This document shows positions 11,071 through 19,904 of a stretch of DNA of 64,000 bases, one piece after another (positions within the stretch are counted from its first letter, which is position 1; every line of letters starts with the position of its first letter). A program made the position numbers and the translations under genes. The notes beneath the pieces were generated by a model. The model made no database searches and was not told the DNA's origin. It worked only from the letters and a program-made list of their open reading frames with translations. The stretch covers positions 3,224,001 through 3,288,000 of the forward strand of contig NZ_CP132911.1 in the NCBI RefSeq assembly GCF_036320485.1, given 5' to 3'. The stretch is from Dyella sp. A6. GTDB lineage: Bacteria > Pseudomonadota > Gammaproteobacteria > Xanthomonadales > Rhodanobacteraceae.

Positions 11071-12071
11071 ATCCTGCACGCCCCAAGATCCTGGTCGTCG
11101 ACGACACCCGCGCAAACCTGGTCGCCATGCATCACCTGCTGGCCGATTCGGGTGCCGAACTGGTCGAGGCCAACAGCGGCAACGAAGCACTGGCACTGTG
11201 CCTGGACCACCACTTCGCACTGATCCTGCTCGACGTGAACATGCCGGACATGGACGGCTTCGAAGTCGCCAGCCTGCTCGGCGAGGCCGAACAACTCAAG
11301 GACACGCCGATCATCTTCGTCACCGCCGCATATGCCGACGACCTCAACAAGCTCAAGGGATACCACTCCGGCGCGGTGGACTACATCGCCAAACCCATCA
11401 ACGATGCCATCCTGCGCTCGAAGGTCCGTGTATTCCTGGACCTGTACAACGCACGCATGCAGCTCGAACAGGCCATGGGCGAACTGGCCGAACGCAACCG
11501 CCAGCTGAAAGTGGAGATCGACGAGCGCGAGCGGATCGAGGCACAGGTGCGCCATCAGGCGACGCACGACATGCTGACCGGGCTGCCCAACCGGGTGCTG
11601 TTCCACGAACGGCTATCCACGGCGCTGGACACGTGCCGTGACTCGGCAGACCGGTTCGCCCTGGCCCTGCTCGACATCGACGGCTTCAAGGGCGTCAACG
11701 ACACCTGGGGGCATCCGGCAGGCGACGCGCTGCTGAAAGCCATCGCCGGACGCCTTCGCTCACATGTGCGCGAACACGACACCATCGCACGACTGGGTGG
11801 CGACGAGTTCGCACTGGTCGTGGCCGAGATCGGCGACGAAGCGGCCCTGCTGGCACGCTGCCAGGAACTGTGCGGCATGCTCGGACGCCCCTACGCCCTG
11901 CAGGGTCCGCACGGCGCCTTCCTGGCGCATGTCAGCGCCAGCATCGGCATTGCCGTGAGCGACAACGAGTGCGACGACGAACAGTTGATCCAGGCGGCAG
12001 ACCGTGCCTTGTACAAGGCCAAGGCCGACGGCAAGAACCGCTGCGTGCTGGGACCGCCGGATGCCGGCTGA
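11067..12071 (+). CDS. Response regulator with GGDEF output (diguanylate cyclase)
   Basis: A 334-residue protein: receiver domain (residues about 7-125, phospho-Asp56 in LLDVNMPDMDG, Lys in YIAKP), a coiled-coil linker (about 130-160), then a GGDEF domain with intact active site GGDEF at 244-248. An RxxD inhibitory site (REHD) lies just upstream, so the enzyme is predicted active and product-inhibited. It would turn kinase phosphotransfer into c-di-GMP. It is the last gene of the ATGA-coupled operon; its own ATG overlaps the CheB stop. Confidence 0.92.
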   Translation: MNPARPKILVVDDTRANLVAMHHLLADSGAELVEANSGNEALALCLDHHFALILLDVNMPDMDGFEVASLLGEAEQLKDTPIIFVTAAYADDLNKLKGYHSGAVDYIAKPINDAILRSKVRVFLDLYNARMQLEQAMGELAERNRQLKVEIDERERIEAQVRHQATHDMLTGLPNRVLFHERLSTALDTCRDSADRFALALLDIDGFKGVNDTWGHPAGDALLKAIAGRLRSHVREHDTIARLGGDEFALVVAEIGDEAALLARCQELCGMLGRPYALQGPHGAFLAHVSASIGIAVSDNECDDEQLIQAADRALYKAKADGKNRCVLGPPDAG

Positions 12072-12187
12072 AACAACCCAGTCACAGCCTCGCTATTGAT
12101 CGCGCAGGGCATGTGTGAGCCTAGCGGGATGACAACCGTCACTATGGCCGACGTGCCGCGTCGGTCAGACTGAAAGCCGTCCACCGC

Positions 12188-13132
12188 ATGGAGCCGCGCA
12201 TCATGTCTACCGGAATGCCCACCTCAGTCGCCTTCGTCACGCCGGCATCGGCACCTGCCTGGAAACGCTGGCTGCTGTATTCGCCGCTGGCCCGCATGCT
12301 GATTTTCGCGGTGCTGTTCGTGGCCGGTTCGATGGTGATGGGCGTCCTGCTTCACCTGTGGCTTGGCATGGACAAGGCCATGCTGGCAGGCAAGGGCACC
12401 ATGACACTGAAGTTCGCCCTGGCCCAGTTGCTGATGCGCGTTCCGCCTGCGCTGCTCGCCTACCTGGTGCTGGTCAAGCTGGTCGAACGCCGACCCATGA
12501 CCGAGCTGGCACCACGCCGGCTGGTGCCGGACAGCCTGCGCGGCATCGCAGCGGGCACGCTGCTGCTGACGGCGATCGTCGGCGTGCTGTGGCTGCTGGG
12601 CAGCTACCACGTCGTCGGCTTCAACCCGCATGCCGCATGGTTGCCGGCCTTGCTGATGGTGGGCATCAGTGCTGGCATCAGCGAGGAACTGATCTTTCGC
12701 GGTGCACTGTTCCGTATCGTCGAGGAAGGCCAGGGCACCTGGGTGGCCCTGCTGGTCTCGGCGCTGTTCTTTGGTTTTGCGCATACCTTCAACCCCGGCG
12801 CCACGGCATGGAGTTCGATGGCCATCGCGATCGAAGCCGGTGTGCTGTTCGGGCTGGTCTACCACGTCACCCGCTCGCTGGCGGTCTGCATGGGCCTGCA
12901 TGCGGCCTGGAATTTCTGCGAAGGCACGCTGTACGGCAGCCCGGTGTCGGGCCTGAAGGCCAATGGCTGGCTGGTGTCCACCCGTACCGGCCCGGACTGG
13001 CTCAGCGGCGGGGTGTTCGGGATCGAAGCCTCGGTCGTGGCACTGGCGCTGTGCATCGCATGCTCGATCGCGCTGCTGCTGCTGGCCTTGCGCAGGCATT
13101 CCATCGTGGCACCGGCCTGGCGCCGACGCTGA
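12188..13132 (+). CDS. CPBP-family intramembrane glutamic protease
   Basis: A polytopic membrane protein of 314 residues with the CPBP (Abi/CAAX-protease-like) motifs: motif 1 EELIFRG, motif 2 FGFAH, and the HAAWN motif in the last core helix. Eukaryotic relatives cleave prenylated proteins; bacterial roles are mostly unknown. Roughly eight hydrophobic segments are visible. An alternative start at 12203 (MSTGMP) would shorten it by five residues; neither has a clear ribosome-binding site. It is convergent with fadE across a long inverted repeat. Confidence 0.85.
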   Translation: MEPRIMSTGMPTSVAFVTPASAPAWKRWLLYSPLARMLIFAVLFVAGSMVMGVLLHLWLGMDKAMLAGKGTMTLKFALAQLLMRVPPALLAYLVLVKLVERRPMTELAPRRLVPDSLRGIAAGTLLLTAIVGVLWLLGSYHVVGFNPHAAWLPALLMVGISAGISEELIFRGALFRIVEEGQGTWVALLVSALFFGFAHTFNPGATAWSSMAIAIEAGVLFGLVYHVTRSLAVCMGLHAAWNFCEGTLYGSPVSGLKANGWLVSTRTGPDWLSGGVFGIEASVVALALCIACSIALLLLALRRHSIVAPAWRRR

Positions 13133-13139
13133 TCTTTCC

Positions 13140-13184
13140 GCACATGCAAACGGGGCGCCCGATGGGCGCCCCGTTTGCATGTGC
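13140..13184. terminator. 21-bp perfect inverted repeat between convergent genes
   Basis: Arms 13140-13160 and 13164-13184 are perfectly complementary (start GCACATGC, inner end GGGCGCCC) with a 3-base loop. It lies between the CPBP gene stop (13132) and the fadE stop (13200). No T-tract follows on either strand, but the position fits a bidirectional transcription stop or mRNA-end stabiliser. Confidence 0.7.
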
Positions 13185-13199
13185 GACGGCCGGGGAAAC

Positions 13200-15671
13200 T
13201 CAGGCGGCCGCGTCCAGTTTCTTGCGCTCGTCCGCACGGGTCACCGCCGCGCGCAGTTCGGACGGGTCGAAATCGTCCACCGAAATGAACTCGAACACGG
13301 CCGCGTGCACACGCTTCAGCAGGTCGTGCTCGGCCTGGCTGAGCACGCCGGCCTGCAGCGCCTCGGCCAGCTGGCCGTCATATTCGTGCGCCGTGAACTG
13401 GCCGGCTTTCAGGCCCTTGATGAACTTCCGCTCCACCGGCTCGGCAGCGATCACATCGGGCAGCAACGCATTCATGCGACCCACCGTGTTGTGCGTCGAC
13501 GGCGTCAGGTAAACCCACTCGGTGAGGCGACCGCGCGCCTCGTTCGGCGTGGTCAGCAGGGCGGCGACGCGGCGGCCCAGACGATCCGACGGCGGCACTT
13601 CGCGACGGCCCAGCGGAAACACCAGCACACGCAGCAGCCATGCCACCGGGCGTACCGGGAAGTTGCGGATGGCACCGTCGAGAGCGTTCTGGATCAGCCA
13701 CATGCACTCATGGAAACCCCAGGCCAGGAACGGACGATCGGCCTCGGGACGGTCAGTGTCCTCGTAGCGCTTCAGCATGCTGCTGGCGATGTACAGGTAG
13801 CTGAGCACGTCGCCCAGCCGCGCGGACAGTTTCTCCTTGAACTTGAGCTTGCCGCCCAGCACGCCCATGAAGGTGTCGGCGCACAGCGCCAGCGCGGCGG
13901 AATAGCGGTTGAGCTTGCGGTAATAGCGGCGGGTATAGGCATCGCCCGCGGCATCGCCCATGCGGCCACCGGACAGCCCCATGGCAAAGCTGCGCACGGC
14001 GTTGGAGATGCCGAACCCGATATGGCCGAACAGGGCCTTGTCGAAGGTGCGCAGGCGCTCGCCGTAGTCGGCGATGGACAGCGCCTGCATTTCCTTCAGC
14101 ACGTAGGGATGGCAACGGATCGCACCCTGGCCGAAGATCATCAGGCTGCGCGTCATGATGTTCGCGCCTTCCACGGTGATCGCAATAGGCACGCTCGACC
14201 AGCCGCGCCCGGCATAGTTCTTCGGACCCAGCTGGACCGCCTTGCCGCCGTGCACGTCCATGGTGTCGCCGGCGACCACGCGCGCCCACTCGGTCGCGTG
14301 GTACTTGGCGATGGCCGAGGGCACGGCCGGCTTCTCGCCACGATCCACCGCGGCAGCGGTGGCCCGCGACAGTGCGGCGGTGGCGTAGGTCAGGCCACCG
14401 ATGCGGCCCAGCGCTTCTTCCACGCCCTCGAAACGGGCGATCGCCAGGCCGAACTGCTTGCGCATGCGCGCATAGGCTCCGGTGGCAGCCGCCGAGGCGC
14501 GCATCGCACCGGTGGCATTGGAAGGCAGCGAGATCGCACGCCCCACCGACAGGCACTCCACCAGCATGCGCCAGCCGTGCCCGGCCATCTGCGGACCGCC
14601 GATCAGGGTACTGATCGGGGCGAACACGTCCTTGCCGTGGATCGGGCCGTTCTGGAACGGGATGTTCAGCGGGAAGTGGCGACGGCCGATCTCCAGCCCC
14701 GGCGTGGAGCGCGGCAGCAGCGCCAGGGTGATGCCGAGGTCGTCCTTGTCGCCCAGCAGGTGCTCCGGGTCGTACATGCGGAAGGCCAGACCGACCACGG
14801 TGGCGACCGGCGCCAACGTGATGTAACGCTTGTCGAAGGTGAGCTTCACGCCCAGCGTCTCGACACCGTCGACCACCTGCTTGCAGACGATGCCGTAGTC
14901 CGGGATCGAGGTCGCGTCGGAGCCTGCATACGGACCGGTGAGCGCGAAGCAGGGAATCTCCTCGCCGACCGCCAGCCGCGGCAGGTAGTAGTCCTTCTGC
15001 TCGTCGCTGCCGTAGTGCAGCAGCAGTTCGGCCGGACCCAGCGAATTGGGTACAGCGACCGTCGACGACAATGTGGCCGATACCGTGGACAGCTTCTGCA
15101 GCACCGCCGAATGCGCCAGCGCAGAGAACTGCAGGCCGCCGTACTGCTTGGGGATGATCATGCCGAAGAATTTGTGCTTCTTGACGAATGCCCACACCTC
15201 CGGTGGCAGGTCCGCCAGCTCGTGGGTGATCTGCCAGTCGTCGACCATCGCGCACAGTTCTTCGACCGGGCCATCGAGAAAGGCCTGTTCCTCGGTGCTC
15301 AGCTCGGGACGTGGCTGGCGCAGCAGGTTGCTCCAGTTCGGCTTGCCGGAAAACAGCTCGCCCTCGAAACCCACGGTGCCGGCTTCCAGTGCGGTCTGCT
15401 CGGTCTCGGAAAGCTTGGGTGTGACCTTGGCGAACATTTTCAGCAGCGGCGCGGTGATCTGCCGGCGCCGGAACACCGGCATCAACAGGGGCAGACCGAT
15501 GGCCAGCTCGATCACTACCAGCAGGGCCATGGTCCAGGGTGCGTGCGCCAGCAGGCCGACCACCACGGTGGCGACCACGGTGGCGACCGCCCAGGTGCGC
15601 AGGCTGGTGCGATGGTAGGCGCAGGCGCCGCTCGCGATGAGCGCGGCCAGCAAGGTCAGTATCACGGACAT
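13200..15671 (-). CDS. fadE: Acyl-CoA dehydrogenase, FadE type
   Basis: First oxidation step of fatty-acid beta-oxidation: acyl-CoA to trans-2-enoyl-CoA, with electrons passed to ETF. The 823-residue length is that of the FadE subgroup. Two hydrophobic N-terminal segments (residues about 1-22 and 27-66) suggest membrane anchoring. The flavin fold shows IIPKQYGG, SLGPAELLLHYG, LTGPYAGSD and TMDVHGGKAVQLG, followed by the FadE-specific C-terminal extension. It lies 19 bp after the alpha/beta-hydrolase gene on the same strand, probably in one operon under the divergent TetR regulator. Electron acceptor genes (ETF, ETF-QO) are 30 kb away in this window. Confidence 0.95.
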   Translation of the reverse strand: MSVILTLLAALIASGACAYHRTSLRTWAVATVVATVVVGLLAHAPWTMALLVVIELAIGLPLLMPVFRRRQITAPLLKMFAKVTPKLSETEQTALEAGTVGFEGELFSGKPNWSNLLRQPRPELSTEEQAFLDGPVEELCAMVDDWQITHELADLPPEVWAFVKKHKFFGMIIPKQYGGLQFSALAHSAVLQKLSTVSATLSSTVAVPNSLGPAELLLHYGSDEQKDYYLPRLAVGEEIPCFALTGPYAGSDATSIPDYGIVCKQVVDGVETLGVKLTFDKRYITLAPVATVVGLAFRMYDPEHLLGDKDDLGITLALLPRSTPGLEIGRRHFPLNIPFQNGPIHGKDVFAPISTLIGGPQMAGHGWRMLVECLSVGRAISLPSNATGAMRASAAATGAYARMRKQFGLAIARFEGVEEALGRIGGLTYATAALSRATAAAVDRGEKPAVPSAIAKYHATEWARVVAGDTMDVHGGKAVQLGPKNYAGRGWSSVPIAITVEGANIMTRSLMIFGQGAIRCHPYVLKEMQALSIADYGERLRTFDKALFGHIGFGISNAVRSFAMGLSGGRMGDAAGDAYTRRYYRKLNRYSAALALCADTFMGVLGGKLKFKEKLSARLGDVLSYLYIASSMLKRYEDTDRPEADRPFLAWGFHECMWLIQNALDGAIRNFPVRPVAWLLRVLVFPLGRREVPPSDRLGRRVAALLTTPNEARGRLTEWVYLTPSTHNTVGRMNALLPDVIAAEPVERKFIKGLKAGQFTAHEYDGQLAEALQAGVLSQAEHDLLKRVHAAVFEFISVDDFDPSELRAAVTRADERKKLDAAA

Positions 15672-15690
15672 CTCGACATCCTCGTTGCGT

Positions 15691-16587
15691 TTAGCCGACG
15701 CCCTGGCCGATCCGGGCGCCCTCGTCGTTCTTCAGTGTGTTGATGAAGCCTGCGATCTCGCGCGTGAACGCGTCGTTCGCATCGCCGGCCACCATGTGCG
15801 TGGCACCGGCCACCTGCACATGGCGCGCATGCGGCACCAGGTGCAGGAATTCCTCGACAGTGGCATGTGATACCACGTCGCTGCGCTCGCCGGACAGCAA
15901 CAGCACCGGCACGTCCACGTTCGCAGCCGCAGCCAGCAGGCGTGGCTGGTAACGCTCGCTTTCGCGCACCAGATCGCCGGCCAGCAAGGCCGGATCCCAG
16001 TGCCAGCGCAGACGACCATCCCGGCCTTCGCGCAGCAGCGGCTGCAGCTGCGCTTCGCTCTTGCGTCCGGCACGATGCGGCAGATAGGCAGCGATCTGCG
16101 CCGCGGCGTCCGCATAGTCGGCAAAGCCGTCCGGATGCGCCTGCATGAAGGCGAGAATCCGCTCCACGCCGGAGGTCTCCCAGCGTGGCGTGATATCCAC
16201 CAGCACCATCGCACGGAACGGTGACGGTCGTGTCTCACCGGCCACCACCAGGCCCAGCAGGCCACCCATCGACGCGCCGACCAGCACCGGCGGCTGCACC
16301 TGCGCGCTGGCCAGCGCCAGCAGGTCGTCGGCAAATTGCTGCATGTGGTACCTGCCATCGGCCACATGGGCACTTTCGCCGTGACCGCGCGCATCGTAGG
16401 TCACGCACGGATAGCCCTGGCGCGCCAATGCATTCGCCGTACCGCCCCAGGCACCCCGGGTCTGGCCAAAGCCATGCGCAAACAACAGCGGCAGCGCACC
16501 GGCAGCATCATGCGACTCCACCGCCAGCTGCGTGCCGTCGGGGGATGCGAAATGCTGCATCTGGCCAGTGAACTTATCCATACGCAT
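15691..16587 (-). CDS. Alpha/beta-hydrolase
   Basis: A hydrolase of up to 298 residues. The nucleophile elbow is GASMGG, the oxyanion region LLFAHGFGQ, the acid Asp is in SGERSD and the catalytic His in GATHMV. This fits a small esterase or thioesterase; linkage to fadE suggests an acyl-ester or acyl-CoA substrate, by inference. Start choice is uncertain: the two first in-frame ATGs (16587, 16581) fall inside the palindromic operator, and Met10 (16560) is a third option. None has a good Shine-Dalgarno sequence. Confidence 0.85.
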   Translation of the reverse strand: MRMDKFTGQMQHFASPDGTQLAVESHDAAGALPLLFAHGFGQTRGAWGGTANALARQGYPCVTYDARGHGESAHVADGRYHMQQFADDLLALASAQVQPPVLVGASMGGLLGLVVAGETRPSPFRAMVLVDITPRWETSGVERILAFMQAHPDGFADYADAAAQIAAYLPHRAGRKSEAQLQPLLREGRDGRLRWHWDPALLAGDLVRESERYQPRLLAAAANVDVPVLLLSGERSDVVSHATVEEFLHLVPHARHVQVAGATHMVAGDANDAFTREIAGFINTLKNDEGARIGQGVG

Positions 16588-16597
16588 GAGTATGGAT
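16576..16597. promoter_or_regulatory. Perfect palindromic operator, probably for the TetR regulator
   Basis: ATCCATAC (16576-16583), a 6-base spacer, then GTATGGAT (16590-16597): 8-bp arms with no mismatch, 22 bp overall. It sits between the divergent hydrolase-fadE and tetR genes and overlaps the first possible hydrolase start codons. This is the classic size and place for a TetR dimer site. Binding is inferred. Confidence 0.7.
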
Positions 16598-16687
16598 TGG
16601 TCAGGCCGACATCGTCAACCGTCGGTATTAGGGCCCCCTGTGCAGACAGCCCTGCCCGGCCCACCCGGTCTGGGCTACCATACGGCC

Positions 16688-17266
16688 ATGAATGTCACCA
16701 GCAAACCGGAACGCTCCCGCCTCTCCGCCGAGGATTGGGAAGAAGCTGCCCTCGTCCTGATTGCCGAACAGGGCGTCGGCGCACTGGCCGTCGAGGCCCT
16801 GGCCCGCCAGCTTGGCGTCACCAAGGGCAGTTTCTACTGGCACTTCCGCACCCGCGAAGCCTTGCTTCAAGCCGCACTCGAACGCTGGGAGCAGTATGGC
16901 GAGCGCGAGGTGCTGGGCCAGATCGAGGCCATCGCCGATCCACGCGAACGCCTGCCGGAGCTGTTCCGGCGCGTCGCGCACGAACTGCAGCCGCATCGGG
17001 TGTACGCCGCCCTGCTGAAAGCGCTGGACCACCCGCTGGTGGTGCCGGTGATGGCGCGCGTGTCACAGCGACGTACCGAGTTCCTCAACACCGCGTACCG
17101 CGAAGCGGGTCTGCCGCCCAAGGAGGCGATCAACCGCGCACGCCTCACCTATGCCGCCTACGTTGGTTTCCTGCAGCTGAACTTCACGCTGGGTCTGCCG
17201 CGTCTGGGGCACGACGAATTCGATGCCTACGTCGAACACATGATCCATACCCTGATCCCGTCGTGA
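16688..17266 (+). CDS. TetR-family transcriptional regulator
   Basis: A 192-residue repressor. The N-terminal helix-turn-helix is clear: VEALARQLGVTKGSFYWHFR at residues about 38-57. The C-terminal ligand domain is helical and typical in size. It is divergent from the hydrolase-fadE pair with 100 bp between the genes, and a perfect 22-bp palindrome lies in that region. A role as repressor of fatty-acid or ester catabolism, relieved by an acyl ligand, is a reasonable inference. The start at 16688 puts the HTH at the usual distance; an intrinsic terminator follows. Confidence 0.9.
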   Translation: MNVTSKPERSRLSAEDWEEAALVLIAEQGVGALAVEALARQLGVTKGSFYWHFRTREALLQAALERWEQYGEREVLGQIEAIADPRERLPELFRRVAHELQPHRVYAALLKALDHPLVVPVMARVSQRRTEFLNTAYREAGLPPKEAINRARLTYAAYVGFLQLNFTLGLPRLGHDEFDAYVEHMIHTLIPS

Positions 17267-17291
17267 TCGAGGCAAGCCTCTGATCCATCGC

Positions 17292-17318
17292 AAAAAGGCG
17301 CCCTTGCGGCGCCTTTTT
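17292..17318 (+). terminator. Rho-independent terminator after tetR
   Basis: Stem AAAAAGGCGCC (17292-17302) with GGCGCCTTTTT (17308-17318), 5-base loop and a T-tract. It separates tetR from pckG. Confidence 0.92.
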
Positions 17319-17400
17319 GCTGCGCACGACCTTGCAATGCCAATTTGCGTAACTTAGCGTTTTAGCTCTTTTTTGGCTAAAGACCATCCGAGGAGCACGC

Positions 17401-19170
17401 ATGCCGAGCACGCTGGAAGCACTTACCCGCTGGGTCGACAAAGTAGCCTCGCTGACCCAACCGGCACAGATCCACTGGTGCGACGGTTCCGAGTCCGAGT
17501 ACCGCGCACTGGTGCAGCAGATGCTGGCAGACGGCACTTTGATCGAGCTGAACCAGCAGAGCCACCCGGGCTGCTATCTGCACCGCTCGAACCCGGGCGA
17601 CGTGGCACGGGTGGAACACCTCACGTTTGTCTGCCATGCCAGACGCGAGGACGCTGGCCCCAACAACCACTGGATGGACCCAGCCGAGGCGCACGCGAAG
17701 ATGGACGCGCTGTTCGACGGCTGCATGGAAGGCCGCACCCTTTACGTGATCCCCTATTGCATGGGCCCGATCGATTCACCGCTGTCGCGTTGCGGCGTGG
17801 AGATCACCGACAGCCCGTACGTGGTCGCCAACATGCGCATCATGACCCGCATGGGCGCCGCCGCGTTGAAACGCATCGAACGCGAAGGCACGTTCGTGAA
17901 AGGCCTGCACTCGACCGGCGAGCTCGACCCGGAACGCCGCTTCATCATGCATTTTCCGGAAGAGCGCACTATCAAGTCCTACGGCTCCGGTTACGGTGGC
18001 AATGCCCTGCTCGGCAAGAAGTGCCATGCCCTGCGCATCGCCAGCCACCAGGCCCGCGACGAGGGCTGGCTGGCCGAGCACATGCTGATCGTGGGCATCG
18101 AAAATCCGCAGGGCGAGACCCACTACATCGCCGCAGCCTTCCCTTCCGCTTGCGGCAAGACCAACCTGGCCATGCTGATTCCGCCCGAAGGCTATCGCCG
18201 CGATGGCTGGAAAGTATGGACGGTCGGCGACGACATCTGCTGGATGCGTCCCGGCCAGGATGGGCGCCTGTACGCGATCAACCCCGAAGCGGGCTTCTTC
18301 GGCGTGGCACCGGGCACCAGCGACAGCACCAACCCCAATGCGCTGGCTACCGTGGCACACGACACCATCTTTACCAACGTCGCTGTCACCGCCGACAACC
18401 AGCCCTGGTGGGAAGGCCTGCCGGGGCAACCGGTCACCGACTGGCGGGGCCGTCCCTACGACCCCGCCAACGGCCCGGCCGCGCACCCCAACTCACGCTT
18501 CACGGTCAGCGCGAAGCAGTGCCCCACCTGGTCGCCAAAAGCAGAGGATGCCCAGGGCGTGCCGATCAGTGCGATCGTCTTCGGCGGTCGTCGCCCCTCC
18601 TTGCTGCCGCTGGTGATGGAGGCGCGCGACTGGTCCCATGGCGTGCTGATGGGCGCCGCCATGGGCTCCGAAACCACCGCTGCCGCAACTGGTGCAGTCG
18701 GCGTATTGCGCCGTGACTCGATGGCGATGAAACCGTTCTGCGGGTATCACTACGGCGACTATTTCGCGCACTGGCTTTCCTTCGACAAGGCCGGCGCTGT
18801 CTTGCCGAAGGTGTTCCACGTCAACTGGTTCCGCAAGGACGCCGAGGGCCGCTTCCTGTGGCCAGGCTTTGGCGAGAACCTGCGCGTGCTGGAATGGATG
18901 ATCGCCCGCGTGAAAGGCGACGCACCTGGTGTCGACACGGCCATCGGCATCCTGCCGGCCCGCGACGAGCTGAATCTCGATGGCCTGTCGCTGACGCCCG
19001 GACAGCTCGACGAACTGCTCGCCGTGGACAGCGAGGGATGGCAAGCCGAGCTGGAGGCGATTGGCGATTACCTGCAGAGCTTCGAACCGCGCCTGCCGAC
19101 CCGCCTGCGTCGCGAGCAGCAGGACATCGCCACGTCACTGGAAGGCCGGACCGCTGCCGCCAGCGCCTGA
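17401..19170 (+). CDS. pckG: Phosphoenolpyruvate carboxykinase (GTP)
   Basis: Converts oxaloacetate and GTP to phosphoenolpyruvate, the gateway to gluconeogenesis. The 589-residue length and motifs fit the GTP class: the P-loop region FPSACGKTNLAM with its reactive Cys, the R-loop region LHSTGE, and the metal site GDDICWM. GAGGAG just upstream of the ATG at 17401 is a good ribosome-binding site. Upstream (17361-17381) an imperfect operator-like repeat TTTAGC-N9-GCTAAA lies in the leader. Together with fadE it fits growth on fatty acids. Confidence 0.97.
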   Translation: MPSTLEALTRWVDKVASLTQPAQIHWCDGSESEYRALVQQMLADGTLIELNQQSHPGCYLHRSNPGDVARVEHLTFVCHARREDAGPNNHWMDPAEAHAKMDALFDGCMEGRTLYVIPYCMGPIDSPLSRCGVEITDSPYVVANMRIMTRMGAAALKRIEREGTFVKGLHSTGELDPERRFIMHFPEERTIKSYGSGYGGNALLGKKCHALRIASHQARDEGWLAEHMLIVGIENPQGETHYIAAAFPSACGKTNLAMLIPPEGYRRDGWKVWTVGDDICWMRPGQDGRLYAINPEAGFFGVAPGTSDSTNPNALATVAHDTIFTNVAVTADNQPWWEGLPGQPVTDWRGRPYDPANGPAAHPNSRFTVSAKQCPTWSPKAEDAQGVPISAIVFGGRRPSLLPLVMEARDWSHGVLMGAAMGSETTAAATGAVGVLRRDSMAMKPFCGYHYGDYFAHWLSFDKAGAVLPKVFHVNWFRKDAEGRFLWPGFGENLRVLEWMIARVKGDAPGVDTAIGILPARDELNLDGLSLTPGQLDELLAVDSEGWQAELEAIGDYLQSFEPRLPTRLRREQQDIATSLEGRTAAASA

Positions 19171-19325
19171 CCAGCCATGCCGTGCACCGCACGGGACAAA
19201 GCCGATGAACCAGTCCGGCCCGCCCTGTCGAAGGCGGTGACCGGACTCGTCACGATCATTGATCACAAGCAATCGTCGCCGCGGACTTAAACCTTCGTGC
19301 GCATGGCGGCATCCAAGCTGGCAAG

Positions 19326-19904
19326 ATGGATACAGCCTGCCTTGCCACCGGACACTTGATGCCAGCTGCGACCGTCGCGGAATACCCGGATGCGGCCGAC
19401 GTACTGGCTGCGGCCGGTGGTGACCGCCTGGCATTCAGGCGGCTTTACCAGCGCCATGTCGCGCGTGTGCACGGCGCCATCTACCGACTGTGCGGCTACG
19501 ATCACGCCCGCGCCGAGGACCTGACCCAGGAAGCCTTCGTTCGCGCCTGGCAGAAGCTCGGCAGTTTTCGTGGCCAAAGCGCCTTCGGCACCTGGCTGTA
19601 CCGACTTGCGGTGAATGTCGCGCTGATGGACCTGCGGGCGCGTGGTGCCGATCCGGTCGGCTTCATGGACGAAGAGGATCTGCCCGAACCGGGCGAAACG
19701 CCGTTCTGCGCAGCCGAACGCGACGAACTCGCGCGCGCGATCAGCCAGCTTCCGCCTCGCGCCCGTGCCGTGCTCGTGCTGCACGACGTGGAAGGCTGGA
19801 CACATGAAGATATCGGCCTCGAACTGGGTATGGCGACAGGCTCGTCGAAAGCGCAGCTGCACCGCGCTCGTGGCCTGCTGCGCAAGCTACTGGGAGCATC
19901 GTGA
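19326..19904 (+). CDS. ECF-type RNA polymerase sigma factor
   Basis: A 192-residue sigma-70-family factor. Region 2 is clear (residues about 38-100, with DLTQEAFVRAWQKLGSF), and region 4 carries the HTH (PRARAVLVLHDVEGWTHEDI) followed by SSKAQLHRAR. Group-4 sigma factors direct genes of envelope or stress responses and are usually held by a membrane anti-sigma factor. The next gene, overlapping its stop, encodes such a candidate. Starts at 19326 and 19359 are both possible. I could not identify a convincing autoregulatory -35 element. Confidence 0.9.
   Translation: MDTACLATGHLMPAATVAEYPDAADVLAAAGGDRLAFRRLYQRHVARVHGAIYRLCGYDHARAEDLTQEAFVRAWQKLGSFRGQSAFGTWLYRLAVNVALMDLRARGADPVGFMDEEDLPEPGETPFCAAERDELARAISQLPPRARAVLVLHDVEGWTHEDIGLELGMATGSSKAQLHRARGLLRKLLGAS

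Noticed and set aside
12963..15743. 926-codon plus-strand open frame over fadE
   Set aside because: Antisense shadow of fadE; its composition is unnatural and it begins inside the CPBP gene.
17361..17381. TTTAGC-N9-GCTAAA as a terminator before pckG
   Set aside because: Only 6-bp arms; a strong terminator already lies at 17292-17318, so it is mentioned only as a possible leader element.
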